Assembly: GCF_008974185.1 (NCBI RefSeq)
Contig: NZ_BKZP01000017.1
Location: 1 to 64,000 of the forward strand
Direction of reading: 5' to 3'
DNA: 64,000 bases
From: Weizmannia acidilactici
Lineage (GTDB): Bacteria; Bacillota; Bacilli; Bacillales; Bacillaceae_C
A program made the translations under genes and the position numbers. This document shows, in pieces, positions 22,232 through 30,911 of this stretch (the stretch's first letter is position 1; each line of letters starts with the position of its first letter). A model generated the notes under the pieces. That model saw only the letters and a program-made list of their open reading frames with translations, searched no databases and was not told the DNA's origin.

Positions 22232-23143
22232 ATGCGTCATTTTGAGGCTTATCTCAAACATCTCGAAGCCAAATGGTTGAATGAAGATACATGGGTGAAG
22301 ATCGGGGAAACGGCCTTAAAAATTGTGCTGGTGCTTCTTGTTGCATCGCTGATTATAAAATTCGGGAAAAAAGCGATCCGCAAAGTTTTTGAAGTCCGTG
22401 CAAAAGCTCCTCTCCGTTTTACGGAACGGCGAGAAGCAACATTATTAAGGCTGATGGAAAATACCTTGACATACCTCGTCGGGTTCATTGCGATTGTAAC
22501 GGTTTTGTCGTTGTTGGGCATCAACGTCCAAGGGCTCCTGGCCGGCGCCGGAATTGTCGGTTTGGCTGTCGGTTTCGGGGCGCAGAGCCTTGTAAAAGAT
22601 ATTATTTCCGGTTTCTTTATTATTTTCGAAGACCAGTTTTCGGTTGGGGATACGGTGCAAATCGGAAAATTCCAAGGGGTAGTGGAAGAAATCGGGCTCA
22701 GGACAACAAAAATCAAAAACTGGACCGGTGAATTATACATTATTCCGAACGGAAATATTTCCGAAGTGACCAACTACTCCATCCATAACAGCGTTGCCGT
22801 TGTTGATGTCCATATCCCTTACGAAGAGAATATTGACAAGGCGGAAGCGGTCATACAGGAGCTGCTTTCGTCATTTGCCGGGCAGTATGAAGAGATCGTT
22901 TCCGAACCGGAACTTTTGGGCGTCCAGCAGCTTGGCACAACGGATGTGACACTAAGGGTTGTGGCGGAGACCATCCCGATGGAGCACTGGTATATTGCGA
23001 GGGTTTTAAAGAAAGAAATAAAAAAGGCATTGGATGAAAACCATATCCATGCGCCCTATCCGAAAATGATCACCTATTCCCGCACTGAGGAAGAACAGGC
23101 GTTAAACAGCCAATTTCTAAAGGGGGATGAACATGGAAGATAA
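22232..23143 (+). CDS. MscS-family small-conductance mechanosensitive channel
   Basis: The 303-residue protein from ATG 22232 (GAAGG upstream; the ATG at 22205 lacks a ribosome-binding site) has a soluble N-terminus, TM helices around 25-45 and 75-100, and the pore-lining TM3 GLLAGAGIVGLAVGFGAQSLVKD followed by the beta domain FIIFEDQFSVGDTVQIG. Such channels release osmolytes on hypo-osmotic shock. Its stop overlaps the start of the next small gene. Confidence 0.88.
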   Translation: MRHFEAYLKHLEAKWLNEDTWVKIGETALKIVLVLLVASLIIKFGKKAIRKVFEVRAKAPLRFTERREATLLRLMENTLTYLVGFIAIVTVLSLLGINVQGLLAGAGIVGLAVGFGAQSLVKDIISGFFIIFEDQFSVGDTVQIGKFQGVVEEIGLRTTKIKNWTGELYIIPNGNISEVTNYSIHNSVAVVDVHIPYEENIDKAEAVIQELLSSFAGQYEEIVSEPELLGVQQLGTTDVTLRVVAETIPMEHWYIARVLKKEIKKALDENHIHAPYPKMITYSRTEEEQALNSQFLKGDEHGR

Positions 23144-23333
23144 AAATTTCGGGCTATATGATATTGTCGAAATGAAAAAGCAGCATCCATGCGGCACAAA
23201 TCGCTGGAAGATCGTCCGGATGGGGGCCGATATTCGTATTAAATGCGAAGGATGCGGCCACAGCGTGCTCCTCCCGAGAAGAGAATTCACCCGCAAGATG
23301 AAAAAAGTCCTTGTCAAGCACGAAGAATCCTAA
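23133..23333 (+). CDS. yyzM: Small conserved protein, DUF951 (YyzM-like)
   Basis: The 66-residue protein from ATG 23133 (GGGGGATG upstream; ATG 23127 is also possible) reads MEDKNFGLYDIVEMKKQHPCG, then WKIVRMGADIRIKCEGCGHSVLLPRREFTRK. This is the DUF951 family of unknown function, usually encoded next to ychF. The three cysteines, including a CEGC motif, suggest metal or nucleic-acid binding, but that is inference. It overlaps the MscS gene by 11 nt. Confidence 0.85.
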   Translation: MEDKNFGLYDIVEMKKQHPCGTNRWKIVRMGADIRIKCEGCGHSVLLPRREFTRKMKKVLVKHEES

Positions 23334-23436
23334 CCTTTTTTTGGATAAATTCCTATAATGGGTTGGAAAAGTCGGCAACCATTGTGCCGCTGCGGTTTGA
23401 TGGGAATTGAACAAGTTTTTAAGGAGTTGACCATAT

Positions 23437-24537
23437 ATGGCGTTAACAGCCGGAATTGTCGGATTGCCGAATGTCGGGAAATCCACTTTGTTTAATGCAA
23501 TTACAAAAGCCGGAGCCGAATCCGCAAACTATCCGTTTTGCACGATTGACCCGAATGTCGGCATGGTCGAAGTGCCGGATGAACGGCTCGATAAACTAAC
23601 GGAACTGTACCATCCGAAAAAAACCATCCCGACAACTTTTGAATTTACTGATATTGCCGGGATAGTAAAAGGCGCAAGCAAAGGCGAAGGCCTCGGGAAC
23701 AAATTCCTGTCCCATATCCGGCAGGTGGATGCGATCTGCCACGTTGTGCGCTGTTTTGAAGACGAAAACATTACGCATGTAGCCGGAAAAGTTGATCCGA
23801 TCAGTGATATCGAAACGATCAACCTCGAACTCATCCTTGCCGATCTCGAAACGGTGGACAAACGGATCGGCCGCGTCGAAAAAATTGCCAGACAAAAAGA
23901 TAAAGATGCCGTTGCGGAATACGAAGTGCTCGCCAAATTAAAAGAAGCGTTTGAAGCGGAAAAACCGGCTAGATCTGTCGAACTGACAGAAGACCAGCAA
24001 AAAATCTTAAAAGGGTTCCAGCTTTTAACGAGCAAACCTGTCCTTTATGTCGCCAATGTCGGTGAAGGGGATATCCAGGATCCTTCCGGCAACCCGTATG
24101 TCCAGCAGGTACACGATTATGCAAAAAATGAAGGCGCGGAAGTCATCGTGGTTTGTGCACGGATTGAAGAAGAAATTGCCGAACTGGAAGATGACGAGAA
24201 AAAGATGTTTTTAGCCGAACTCGGCATCAAGGAATCGGGGCTGGACCAGCTGATCAAAGCCGCCTACAGTCTGCTCGGGCTTGCCACTTATTTTACGGCC
24301 GGCGAACCGGAAGTACGGGCTTGGACATTCAAAAAAGGCATGAAAGCTCCGCAATGCGCCGGCATCATCCATTCCGATTTTGAAAAAGGCTTTATCCGTG
24401 CGGAAACGGTGTCGTATGAGGATTTGATCCAGTATGGCAGCATTGCCGCAGCCAGAGAAGCCGGAAAAGTACGCCTGGAAGGAAAAGATTACGTTGTTCA
24501 GGACGGCGATATTATGCACTTCAGGTTCAATGTATAA
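23437..24537 (+). CDS. ychF: Ribosome-binding ATPase/GTPase YchF (OBG family)
   Basis: The 366-residue protein is of the universally conserved OBG-like YchF/OLA1 family, with a TRAFAC domain (G1 GLPNVGKSTLFN at residues 7-18, G3 DIAGIVKGASKG), a coiled coil (about 130-200) and a C-terminal TGS domain (EVRAWTFKKGMKAPQCAG). Known members favour ATP and interact with the ribosome. A GGAGT ribosome-binding site precedes ATG 23437. In this genome it is followed not by rpsF but by the riboflavin operon. Confidence 0.96.
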   Translation: MALTAGIVGLPNVGKSTLFNAITKAGAESANYPFCTIDPNVGMVEVPDERLDKLTELYHPKKTIPTTFEFTDIAGIVKGASKGEGLGNKFLSHIRQVDAICHVVRCFEDENITHVAGKVDPISDIETINLELILADLETVDKRIGRVEKIARQKDKDAVAEYEVLAKLKEAFEAEKPARSVELTEDQQKILKGFQLLTSKPVLYVANVGEGDIQDPSGNPYVQQVHDYAKNEGAEVIVVCARIEEEIAELEDDEKKMFLAELGIKESGLDQLIKAAYSLLGLATYFTAGEPEVRAWTFKKGMKAPQCAGIIHSDFEKGFIRAETVSYEDLIQYGSIAAAREAGKVRLEGKDYVVQDGDIMHFRFNV

Positions 24538-24616
24538 TAGGACTTATGAACTAAATTTCAATCATGAACTGAAAAAATCCAAACAATATGTTAAAATTGT
24601 TAACAGTCGAATAATT

Positions 24617-24752
24617 TTTCCTTCGGGGCAGGGTGCAATTCCCGACCGGCGGTGATGAGGGTTCCCTCAAAGCCCGTGACCCATATTCCCGGAATATGGT
24701 GGATTTGGTGAAATTCCAAAGCCGACAGTGACAGTCTGGATGGGAGAAGGAT
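24617..24752 (+). promoter_or_regulatory. FMN riboswitch (RFN element)
   Basis: The segment has the highly conserved FMN aptamer blocks: CTTCGGGGCAGGGTGCAATT, CCCGACCGGCGGT, AGCCCGTGACCC, and GGATTTGGTGAAATTCC followed by CTGGATGGGAGAAGG. A terminator hairpin lies 50 nt downstream, so FMN probably stops transcription of the ribD-ribE-ribBA-ribH operon. Confidence 0.97.
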
Positions 24753-24800
24753 GACGCGTTAACAATTTGAATGGAACGTGTATTTCATCATGCCGTTTTG

Positions 24801-24828
24801 CCCCGCACAACCTCCGTGCGGGTTTTTT
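24801..24828 (+). terminator. Riboswitch-controlled terminator of the rib operon
   Basis: CCCGCAC (24802-24808) pairs with GTGCGGG (24816-24822), followed by TTTTTT. It lies between the FMN aptamer and ribD and is the expected expression platform. Confidence 0.92.
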
Positions 24829-24879
24829 GCTTTTATGGTTCGGTTCTTTGGCGGAATTTTAAACAGGAGGAAATGTGGA

Positions 24880-25992
24880 TTGCGAAAAGAAGAATATATG
24901 CAACTGGCGCTTCGTTTGGCTGAAAGCGTCTCTGGCCAGACTTCCCCGAATCCACCGGTGGGCAGTGTCGTGGTGAAAAACGGCAGAATTGCCGGCATGG
25001 CCGCCCATTTGAAAGCCGGGGAAAAGCATGCTGAAAGACTGGCTGTGGAACAGGCCGGTGTACTTGCACAAGGCGCGGAAGTATATGTGACATTGGAGCC
25101 TTGTTCCCATTACGGGAAGACGCCCCCATGCGCCGACTTTTTAATTGAAAAAGGAATCAAAAAAGTCTATGTGGCTGCCCGGGATCCGAACCCGCTTGTG
25201 GCAGGAAAAGGAATTGAAAAGCTGAAACAGGCGGGAATCGAAGTTGAAACCGGGATCTGCCGGGAGCAGGCCGAAACATTATACAGGCCGTTTTACCACT
25301 TTATTGAAACGAAAATGCCGTTTGTCACCATCAAAACCGCCATGTCGGCAGACGGAAAAATTGCAACCGAAACCCATGACAGCAAATGGATTACAAGTGA
25401 ACAGGCAAGAATGGATGTTCACCAGTTAAGAAGCAGGCATGATGCCATTCTCGTCGGCGTTCAAACCGTTCTTCATGACAACCCCCTTCTTACCTCACGT
25501 TTGCCCCAATCAGGGAAAAATCCTATTCGCATTGTATTAGACACCCATTTACGCATACTGCCGGAAGCAGCGGTGATTAACAAGGATGCTCCATCCGTCA
25601 TTTTTTGCGGAAAAGAAGCGCCAATTGACAAAGAAATGTCGCTTAAACAAATGGGCGTTGAAGTCATCCGGCAGCCCCATGATACCCTCTCTATCCGGGA
25701 GGTTTTGCTGGAATTGGGGAAAAAGGGCATTCTGACTTTGCTTGTTGAGGGCGGCGCCGAAGTCAATGGTTCGTTTTTACGGGAAAAAGCCGTCCAGCAG
25801 CTCGTCCTTTATATCGCCCCAAAAGTGATTGGCGGAAATATGGCCCCCTCTCCTTTTGGCGGGCGCGGAATCGAAAAGATGGATGAGACTTTTCCGCTTG
25901 TTTTTGAAAAAGTAGAACAGATCGGGCCTGATCTGAAAATTACGGCTGCATTTAGAAAGGAAGGGCCGGGAAATGTTTACGGGGATCATTGA
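24880..25992 (+). CDS. ribD: Bifunctional riboflavin deaminase/reductase RibD
   Basis: The protein has about 370 residues from TTG 24880 (AGGAGG 9 nt upstream; N-terminus LRKEEYMQLALRLAE resembles B. subtilis RibG). An ATG at 24898 is an alternative. The N-terminal cytidine-deaminase-like domain carries the zinc motif HAE (residues 48-50) and PCSHYGKTPPC; the C-terminal NADPH reductase domain contains AMSADGKIA and GGAEVNGSF. It performs steps two and three of riboflavin synthesis from GTP. It overlaps ribE by 20 nt. Confidence 0.95.
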   Translation: MRKEEYMQLALRLAESVSGQTSPNPPVGSVVVKNGRIAGMAAHLKAGEKHAERLAVEQAGVLAQGAEVYVTLEPCSHYGKTPPCADFLIEKGIKKVYVAARDPNPLVAGKGIEKLKQAGIEVETGICREQAETLYRPFYHFIETKMPFVTIKTAMSADGKIATETHDSKWITSEQARMDVHQLRSRHDAILVGVQTVLHDNPLLTSRLPQSGKNPIRIVLDTHLRILPEAAVINKDAPSVIFCGKEAPIDKEMSLKQMGVEVIRQPHDTLSIREVLLELGKKGILTLLVEGGAEVNGSFLREKAVQQLVLYIAPKVIGGNMAPSPFGGRGIEKMDETFPLVFEKVEQIGPDLKITAAFRKEGPGNVYGDH

Positions 25993-26620
25993 GGAAATCG
26001 GCTTCCTTAAAAATATGCGCAAAGGGCCGCATTCCCTTCAGCTCACGGTCCAAGCTTCGGACGTTTTACGGGACGTGCGGGCAGGAGACAGCATTGCGGT
26101 AAACGGCGTCTGTTTAACGGTTACGTCCTATACGCAAAATGAATTTACGGCCGATGTCATGCCTGAAACTTTTCACAGCACGACGCTGTCCATGCTGAAG
26201 ACCGGAAGCAAAGTCAATCTTGAAAGGGCAATGGGGGCAAACGGAAGATTCGGCGGCCATTTTGTAACGGGGCATGTGGATGGAACGGGCGCCATCTGTT
26301 CGAAGAAAAGAGAGGAAAATGCCGTCTATATCAGCATTTCTGTATCCCCCTCCCTTTTGGCGTATCTTGTCCCGAAAGGCTCTGTTGCAGTCGATGGCAC
26401 GTCCCTCACTGTTTTTCGGATAGAGGACGGGGAAATGACGGTTTCTTTAGTGCCGCATACGCAGCAGCATACGATTTTAATGGAAAAAAACATAGGTGAT
26501 GCTGTGAATATCGAGTGTGATATTTTAGCCAAATATATGGCGGAACTGTACCGGAAATGGGAACATCCGGAAAAAAAGAAAGATATGGCAGCGCTGCTCA
26601 AGGAGAATGGGTTTATTTAA
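25973..26620 (+). CDS. ribE: Riboflavin synthase alpha subunit
   Basis: The 215-residue protein dismutates two 6,7-dimethyl-8-ribityllumazines into riboflavin. It shows the duplicated lumazine-binding barrels, each beginning with the typical motif: MFTGIIEEIGFL at the N-terminus and HFVTGHVDGTGAI near residues 97-109. The second half is marked by SVAVDGTSLTV. The start ATG 25973 lies within ribD, so translation is coupled. Confidence 0.96.
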   Translation: MFTGIIEEIGFLKNMRKGPHSLQLTVQASDVLRDVRAGDSIAVNGVCLTVTSYTQNEFTADVMPETFHSTTLSMLKTGSKVNLERAMGANGRFGGHFVTGHVDGTGAICSKKREENAVYISISVSPSLLAYLVPKGSVAVDGTSLTVFRIEDGEMTVSLVPHTQQHTILMEKNIGDAVNIECDILAKYMAELYRKWEHPEKKKDMAALLKENGFI

Positions 26621-26642
26621 TCATTCAAAGGGGTGATAAAAT

Positions 26643-27836
26643 TTGTTTCATACGATTGAAGAAGCAGTGGAAGATTTAAAGTCCGGGAAACTCGTGATTA
26701 CAGTTGATGATGAAAACAGGGAAAACGAAGGGGATTTTATCGGTCTTGCTGAGAAAGCAACCCCGGAGATGATCAATTTGATGGCAAAAGCGGGCCGCGG
26801 GTTAATTTGTGTGCCGATTACAGCGGAAAAAGCGCGGCAGCTCGGTTTGAAACCGATGACGGCGGAAAATACCGATGCCCATAGAACTGCATTTACCGTC
26901 AGCATAGACCATGCTTCCACCCGCACCGGCATCAGCGCTTTTGAACGTGCCAAAACGATCAGGGAATTGGTGAAAGATGGGGCAATGGCAGAAGATTTTC
27001 ACCGGCCGGGCCATATTTTCCCTTTGGTGGCCAAAAAAGGCGGGGTGCTGGAACGGGCCGGGCATACAGAAGCGGCAGTCGACCTGGCGAAACTGGCAGG
27101 CATGAAACCGGTTGGTGTCATTTGCGAAATTATGAATGAAGATGGAACGATGGCCCGGCTCCCGCAGCTGATGGAAGTTGCAAAAAAACTGGATGTAAAA
27201 CTGATTACGATCGAATCGTTAATAGAATACAGGAAAAAACATGAGAAGCTGATCCGAAAAGAAGTGGAAATTACGCTTCCGACGCGTTTCGGGACGTTTC
27301 GGGCGATCGGCTACAAAGATTTGTTGACAGGAAAAGAACATGTGGCGCTCGTTAAAGGGGAAGTCAGCGGTGAAAAGCCGGTTTTGGCAAGAGTCCATTC
27401 CGAATGTTTAACCGGCGATTGTTTCGGGTCATACCGCTGCGATTGCGGCCCGCAGCTTGCCCAAAGCTTATCCCGGATTGAAAAAGAAGGCCGCGGTGTC
27501 CTTGTTTATATGAGACAGGAAGGCCGGGGGATCGGCCTGATCAATAAATTAAAAGCCTACAAGCTGCAGGAACAGGGTCTTGATACGGTAGAAGCCAACC
27601 ATCGGCTCGGGTTTCCGGCAGATATGCGCGACTACAGCATAAGCGCCCAAATTTTAAGAGATATCGGCATATCAAAGGTCCGCCTTTTAACGAACAATCC
27701 CGATAAAATCGACTGCCTTAAGCGTTACGGCATTCAAATTGTTGAAAGGGTACCGGCCGAAACGGCACCTGTAAAAGAAAATGAAGCCTATTTGCGGACG
27801 AAAGCGGAAAAAATGGGGCATTTGCTGCACATATAG
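26643..27836 (+). CDS. ribBA: Bifunctional DHBP synthase/GTP cyclohydrolase II RibBA
   Basis: The 397-residue fusion supplies both precursors of riboflavin. The N-terminal RibB half has [15 protein letters not shown] and [10 protein letters not shown]; the C-terminal RibA half has the zinc site [12 protein letters not shown] and the arginine loop [12 protein letters not shown]. The start is TTG 26643 with AAGGGGTG upstream. The fusion is the usual arrangement in Bacillus (ribA). It is third in the FMN-controlled operon. Confidence 0.96.
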   Translation: MFHTIEEAVEDLKSGKLVITVDDENRENEGDFIGLAEKATPEMINLMAKAGRGLICVPITAEKARQLGLKPMTAENTDAHRTAFTVSIDHASTRTGISAFERAKTIRELVKDGAMAEDFHRPGHIFPLVAKKGGVLERAGHTEAAVDLAKLAGMKPVGVICEIMNEDGTMARLPQLMEVAKKLDVKLITIESLIEYRKKHEKLIRKEVEITLPTRFGTFRAIGYKDLLTGKEHVALVKGEVSGEKPVLARVHSECLTGDCFGSYRCDCGPQLAQSLSRIEKEGRGVLVYMRQEGRGIGLINKLKAYKLQEQGLDTVEANHRLGFPADMRDYSISAQILRDIGISKVRLLTNNPDKIDCLKRYGIQIVERVPAETAPVKENEAYLRTKAEKMGHLLHI

Positions 27837-27848
27837 GAGGAAATGAAG

Positions 27849-28319
27849 ATGGGAAAAGTTTATGAGGGAAATCTTGTTGGCACAGGTTTAAAAATCGGGA
27901 TCGCTATTTCACGTTTCAATGAATTGATTACAGGCAGGTTGTTAAGCGGCGCAAAAGATGCTTTGCACCGGCACGGCGTGGACGAAGAAGACATCGATGT
28001 TGCCTGGGTGCCGGGCGCATTTGAAATCCCGCTCATCGCCAAAAAAATGGCGGCGGCGAAAAAATACAACGCCGTTTTGGCACTTGGAACGGTGATCCGG
28101 GGATCGACCCCCCATTTTGAATATGTGAGCGCGGAGGTGGCAAAAGGCGTAGCCCGGGCAAGCATGGACACTGAAACCCCTGTCATTTTCGGGATCTTGA
28201 CGACCGATACCATTGAGCAGGCCATTGAGCGGGCCGGCACGAAAGCAGGGAACAAAGGCTGGGATGCTGCAGTGAGCGCAATTGAAATGGCAAACGTGAT
28301 CCGGGAGTTGGAGTCGTAA
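27849..28319 (+). CDS. ribH: 6,7-dimethyl-8-ribityllumazine synthase
   Basis: The 156-residue lumazine synthase condenses DHBP with the aminopyrimidine; Bacillus members form 60-meric capsids that hold RibE trimers. Seen: the [17 protein letters not shown] substrate loop, [12 protein letters not shown] with the catalytic histidine, and [19 protein letters not shown] 27849 has AGGAGG at 8 nt; ATG 27843 would be only 2 nt away. It is the last gene of the operon. Confidence 0.96.
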   Translation: MGKVYEGNLVGTGLKIGIAISRFNELITGRLLSGAKDALHRHGVDEEDIDVAWVPGAFEIPLIAKKMAAAKKYNAVLALGTVIRGSTPHFEYVSAEVAKGVARASMDTETPVIFGILTTDTIEQAIERAGTKAGNKGWDAAVSAIEMANVIRELES

Positions 28320-28335
28320 AAAAATGCGCATCATG

Positions 28336-28400
28336 TTGATGGCCGCAAAGAGGGACGGGCGTGGCCCCCGGGCAGGCCGAATGAATTTTGCGGCCGTCAA
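28336..28400 (+). other. Long imperfect hairpin after ribH
   Basis: A 14-nt arm TTGATGGCCGCAAA (28336-28349) pairs with TTTGCGGCCGTCAA (28387-28400) with one G-U pair. The enclosed 37 nt are GC-rich (GGGACGGGCG, GGCCCCCGGGCAGGCC) and can fold further. No T tract follows, so it is not a textbook terminator. It may be a stabilising 3' hairpin of the rib mRNA or a separate structured RNA. Confidence 0.5.
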
Positions 28401-28514
28401 CAATAAAATGTAGCATCTCCAAAAAATAAAAAAATTACTTGGAATAAGAACATATGTTTGTTAAAATATAATTGTCAGCGCAATCGGAGAGCCGGACAGG
28501 CCTTAAAACATACA

Positions 28515-28543
28515 TTGATTTTGCCTGCGTATTATGGTATACT
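28515..28543 (+). promoter_or_regulatory. rpsF-ssb-rpsR promoter
   Basis: TTGATT (28515-28520), a 17-bp spacer and TATACT (28538-28543) form a good SigA promoter about 90 bp upstream of rpsF. Confidence 0.82.
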
Positions 28544-28577
28544 TACGACTTGTGAGTAATGAACGCATGAACCATTG

Positions 28578-28620
28578 CTCCTTGCCCTTTTCCAAAAAGG
28601 GCCGCATAGTCCATAAGGAG
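28578..28620 (+). promoter_or_regulatory. Candidate S6:S18 autoregulatory leader of rpsF
   Basis: CTCCTT (28578-28583) pairs with AAGGAG (28615-28620), which is the rpsF ribosome-binding site. Inside, GCCCTTTT pairs with AAAAGGGC (28595-28602), leaving a CGCATAGTCCAT bulge adjacent to CCG. This two-stem layout with a CCG element resembles the known S6:S18-binding leader that mimics the 16S rRNA site. Family assignment is moderately sure; the sequestered ribosome-binding site is directly visible. Confidence 0.6.
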
Positions 28621-28631
28621 GTGACAAACAG

Positions 28632-28919
28632 ATGAGAAAGTACGAAATTATGTACATTATCCGCCCGAACATTGAGGATGAGGCGAAAAAAGTGCTTGTT
28701 GAGCGTTTTGATAATGTTTTAACATCCCAAGGTGCGGAAATCATCGAATCAAAAGAGTGGGGTAAACGCCGCTTTGCATACGAGATTAAGGACTTCCGTG
28801 ATGGTTACTACCATATCATCAACGTGAATGCTGAACCGGCTGCGGTCCAGGAATTCGACCGCCTTGCAAAAATCAACGGCGATATTATCCGCCACATTGT
28901 TGTAAGAGAAGAAGAATAA
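28632..28919 (+). CDS. rpsF: Ribosomal protein S6
   Basis: The 95-residue small-subunit protein bS6 has the conserved start [13 protein letters not shown] and the segment [18 protein letters not shown]. It binds S18 on the platform of the 30S subunit. It starts after AAGGAGG, which is paired in the predicted leader. It is the first gene of rpsF-ssb-rpsR. Confidence 0.97.
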   Translation: MRKYEIMYIIRPNIEDEAKKVLVERFDNVLTSQGAEIIESKEWGKRRFAYEIKDFRDGYYHIINVNAEPAAVQEFDRLAKINGDIIRHIVVREEE

Positions 28920-28935
28920 GATTTGAATATACACA

Positions 28936-28951
28936 CGTTTCACGTGAAACG
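28936..28951. other. parS-like site between rpsF and ssb
   Basis: CGTTTCACGTGAAACG is a perfect 16-bp palindrome containing the GTTTCACGTGAAAC core of parS; only the outermost bases differ from the consensus TGTTTCACGTGAAACA. It lies in the 62-bp gap between rpsF and ssb, about 18 kb from oriC. Confidence 0.85.
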
Positions 28952-28981
28952 GACTTTGAATAATGAGAGGGGTTGATTCTG

Positions 28982-29476
28982 ATGTTGAACCGTGTTGTCC
29001 TCGTAGGCAGGCTGACAAGAGATCCAGACTTGCGCTATACGCCGAGCGGAGTAGCGGTTGCCACTTTTACTCTCGCTGTGAACCGGACGTTTACGAATCA
29101 GCAGGGGGAAAGGGAAGCCGATTTTATCAATTGTGTCGTTTGGAGAAAACAGGCTGAAAATGTGGCTAACTACTTGAAAAAAGGAAGTTTAGCAGGCGTT
29201 GACGGCCGCCTCCAGACACGCAATTATGAAGCCCAGGATGGCCGGCGCGTGTATGTGACTGAGGTGGTGGCAGACAGCGTCCAGTTCCTTGAACCGAGAA
29301 GCGTTAGTCAGGAACGCAGCAGCAGCCAGGATTACGGGAATAATCAGGGGAATCCATTTTCCGGTTACAACCAAAATCAGAATCAACGTAACCAAAATTA
29401 TTCAAAGTTTGACGAAGATCCATTTTCAAATGATGGACAACCGATTGACATCTCGGATGATGATCTTCCATTTTAA
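28982..29476 (+). CDS. ssb: Single-stranded DNA-binding protein SSB
   Basis: The 164-residue protein has an N-terminal OB fold ([21 protein letters not shown], residues 1-105), a Gln/Asn-rich linker and the acidic interaction tip DISDDDLPF at the C-terminus, which recruits replication and repair partners. I choose ATG 28982: GAGGGG is 9 nt upstream and the N-terminus matches B. subtilis SsbA. An in-frame ATG three codons earlier overlaps less well. Confidence 0.97.
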   Translation: MLNRVVLVGRLTRDPDLRYTPSGVAVATFTLAVNRTFTNQQGEREADFINCVVWRKQAENVANYLKKGSLAGVDGRLQTRNYEAQDGRRVYVTEVVADSVQFLEPRSVSQERSSSQDYGNNQGNPFSGYNQNQNQRNQNYSKFDEDPFSNDGQPIDISDDDLPF

Positions 29477-29524
29477 CAGGGGATTATGCCCCCGCTGAAA
29501 TCAAATTAAAGGAGGGACATGAAA

Positions 29525-29764
29525 ATGGCAGGTGGACGCAGAGGCGGACGTAAACGTCGTAAAGTATGCTACTTTACGGCAAACCATATTACCCACATTG
29601 ACTATAAAGATGTGGATTTGCTGAAAAAGTTTATTTCTGAGCGCGGCAAAATTTTACCTCGCCGTGTAACAGGAACAAGCGCAAAATACCAGCGCAAATT
29701 GACCACTGCGATCAAACGTGCGCGCCAAATGGCGTTGCTCCCGTATGTCGCAGATGACAAATAA
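29525..29764 (+). CDS. rpsR: Ribosomal protein S18
   Basis: The 79-residue protein bS18 starts [18 protein letters not shown] and contains [16 protein letters not shown], both universal. ATG 29525 lies 9 nt after AGGAGG; ATG 29519 is only 3 nt away. CYF includes a cysteine typical of the zinc-independent Bacillus S18. A terminator follows. Confidence 0.96.
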   Translation: MAGGRRGGRKRRKVCYFTANHITHIDYKDVDLLKKFISERGKILPRRVTGTSAKYQRKLTTAIKRARQMALLPYVADDK

Positions 29765-29800
29765 TATGAATAAAACAATTGGATTCTTTCCTTTTGTGTT

Positions 29801-29834
29801 GAAAAAAGACATCCTGTAAAGGTTGTCTTTTTTC
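29801..29834 (+). terminator. rpsR terminator
   Basis: GAAAAAAGACA pairs with TGTCTTTTTTC. The AT-rich 11-bp stem ends in a T tract and closes the rpsF-ssb-rpsR operon. Confidence 0.85.
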
Positions 29835-29914
29835 ATTCCATAATCTTTTTGTTTCATGTGCCGGTTATGGTAAAATGAGGGGAAATGACAGGTTATTTTG
29901 AAGGGAGCATGCAT

Positions 29915-30856
29915 GTGAAAAAAACAAAAATGCTGACTGAAGGGGCGATGCTTGCAGCGGTTTTTGGGGTATGCCTGCTGATCGCGCTTTATGTCCCGTT
30001 AATCCGGCTCGTCGCTATCATTTTTCTTGTGTTGCCTTTTATCATTTTTTGTTCCAAATACCCTTTGAAATATATTATTGTGTTTTCTGCCGTGTGTTTG
30101 CTCGTTTCTGCATTGATGGGAACTGTGGCTTCGCTGCCTGTTGCCGTTTTATTCGGAAGCACCGGTTTTGTAATGGGATACTGCATCCAACTGAAAAAGA
30201 CCAAATTTTTTACATACGTTGCATCCAGCCTGATGTTTTTGACCGGTATGATTACCATCATGTTCTTTTCTTTAAAATTTTTTCACTTGAATATTATCGC
30301 GGAAAACTTAAAGACGATGCAGCAGTCTATCGAACAATCAAAAGCGATTTTATCGGCATTGGGACAAGAGTCTGCTTATAAGGAAAGATTCGCGCAAATG
30401 GCCGATTCCGTAAGTTTGGTTTATACGGTTTACTTGCCGAGCTTTCTTTTGCTGTCCGCCTTTATCATGGTTTTGATCTTGGTGGCAATCAATTTTCCGA
30501 TTGCCAAACGCTTTGGTGTTCCTGCACCGAAATGGAACCCTTTTCGCGAATTGCGCCTGCCGAAAAATATTTTATGGTATTACATCATTGTCATGGCTGC
30601 ATACTTGCTGATGCGCGCGGATACAAGCAGTTTTTTGGCAAAAGCGGTCCTTAATTTGATGCTGATATTTCAAATTCTTATCCTGCTGCAGGGATATTCC
30701 CTATTGAACTTTTTCAGTTATACAAAAAAATGGCCAAAAGGCATATTTGCTTTAGCGGTGATTTTATCGCTTATGTTCAGCCCGCTTCTTTATCTTGTCA
30801 TGATATTCGGTATAATGGATTTAGGGTTTGATTTCAGGCAGATGATTCAAAGGTGA
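29915..30856 (+). CDS. yybS: YybS family membrane protein (DUF2232)
   Basis: The 313-residue protein from GTG 29915 (AAGGGAG 7 nt upstream) is very hydrophobic, with about eight predicted membrane segments (LTEGAMLAAVFGVCLLIALYV first). It belongs to the DUF2232 family, which resembles ECF transporter S components in its hydrophobic pattern, but no substrate is known. It precedes gdpP, as in B. subtilis (yybS-yybT). The upstream region has TTGTTT, 16 bp, TAAAAT as a possible promoter. Confidence 0.85.
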   Translation: MKKTKMLTEGAMLAAVFGVCLLIALYVPLIRLVAIIFLVLPFIIFCSKYPLKYIIVFSAVCLLVSALMGTVASLPVAVLFGSTGFVMGYCIQLKKTKFFTYVASSLMFLTGMITIMFFSLKFFHLNIIAENLKTMQQSIEQSKAILSALGQESAYKERFAQMADSVSLVYTVYLPSFLLLSAFIMVLILVAINFPIAKRFGVPAPKWNPFRELRLPKNILWYYIIVMAAYLLMRADTSSFLAKAVLNLMLIFQILILLQGYSLLNFFSYTKKWPKGIFALAVILSLMFSPLLYLVMIFGIMDLGFDFRQMIQR

Positions 30857-30911
30857 TACATAGATTGAAAAAAAAGCCTTTTCTTAGTTTCTCTATATAG
30901 GAGCTGAAGAT

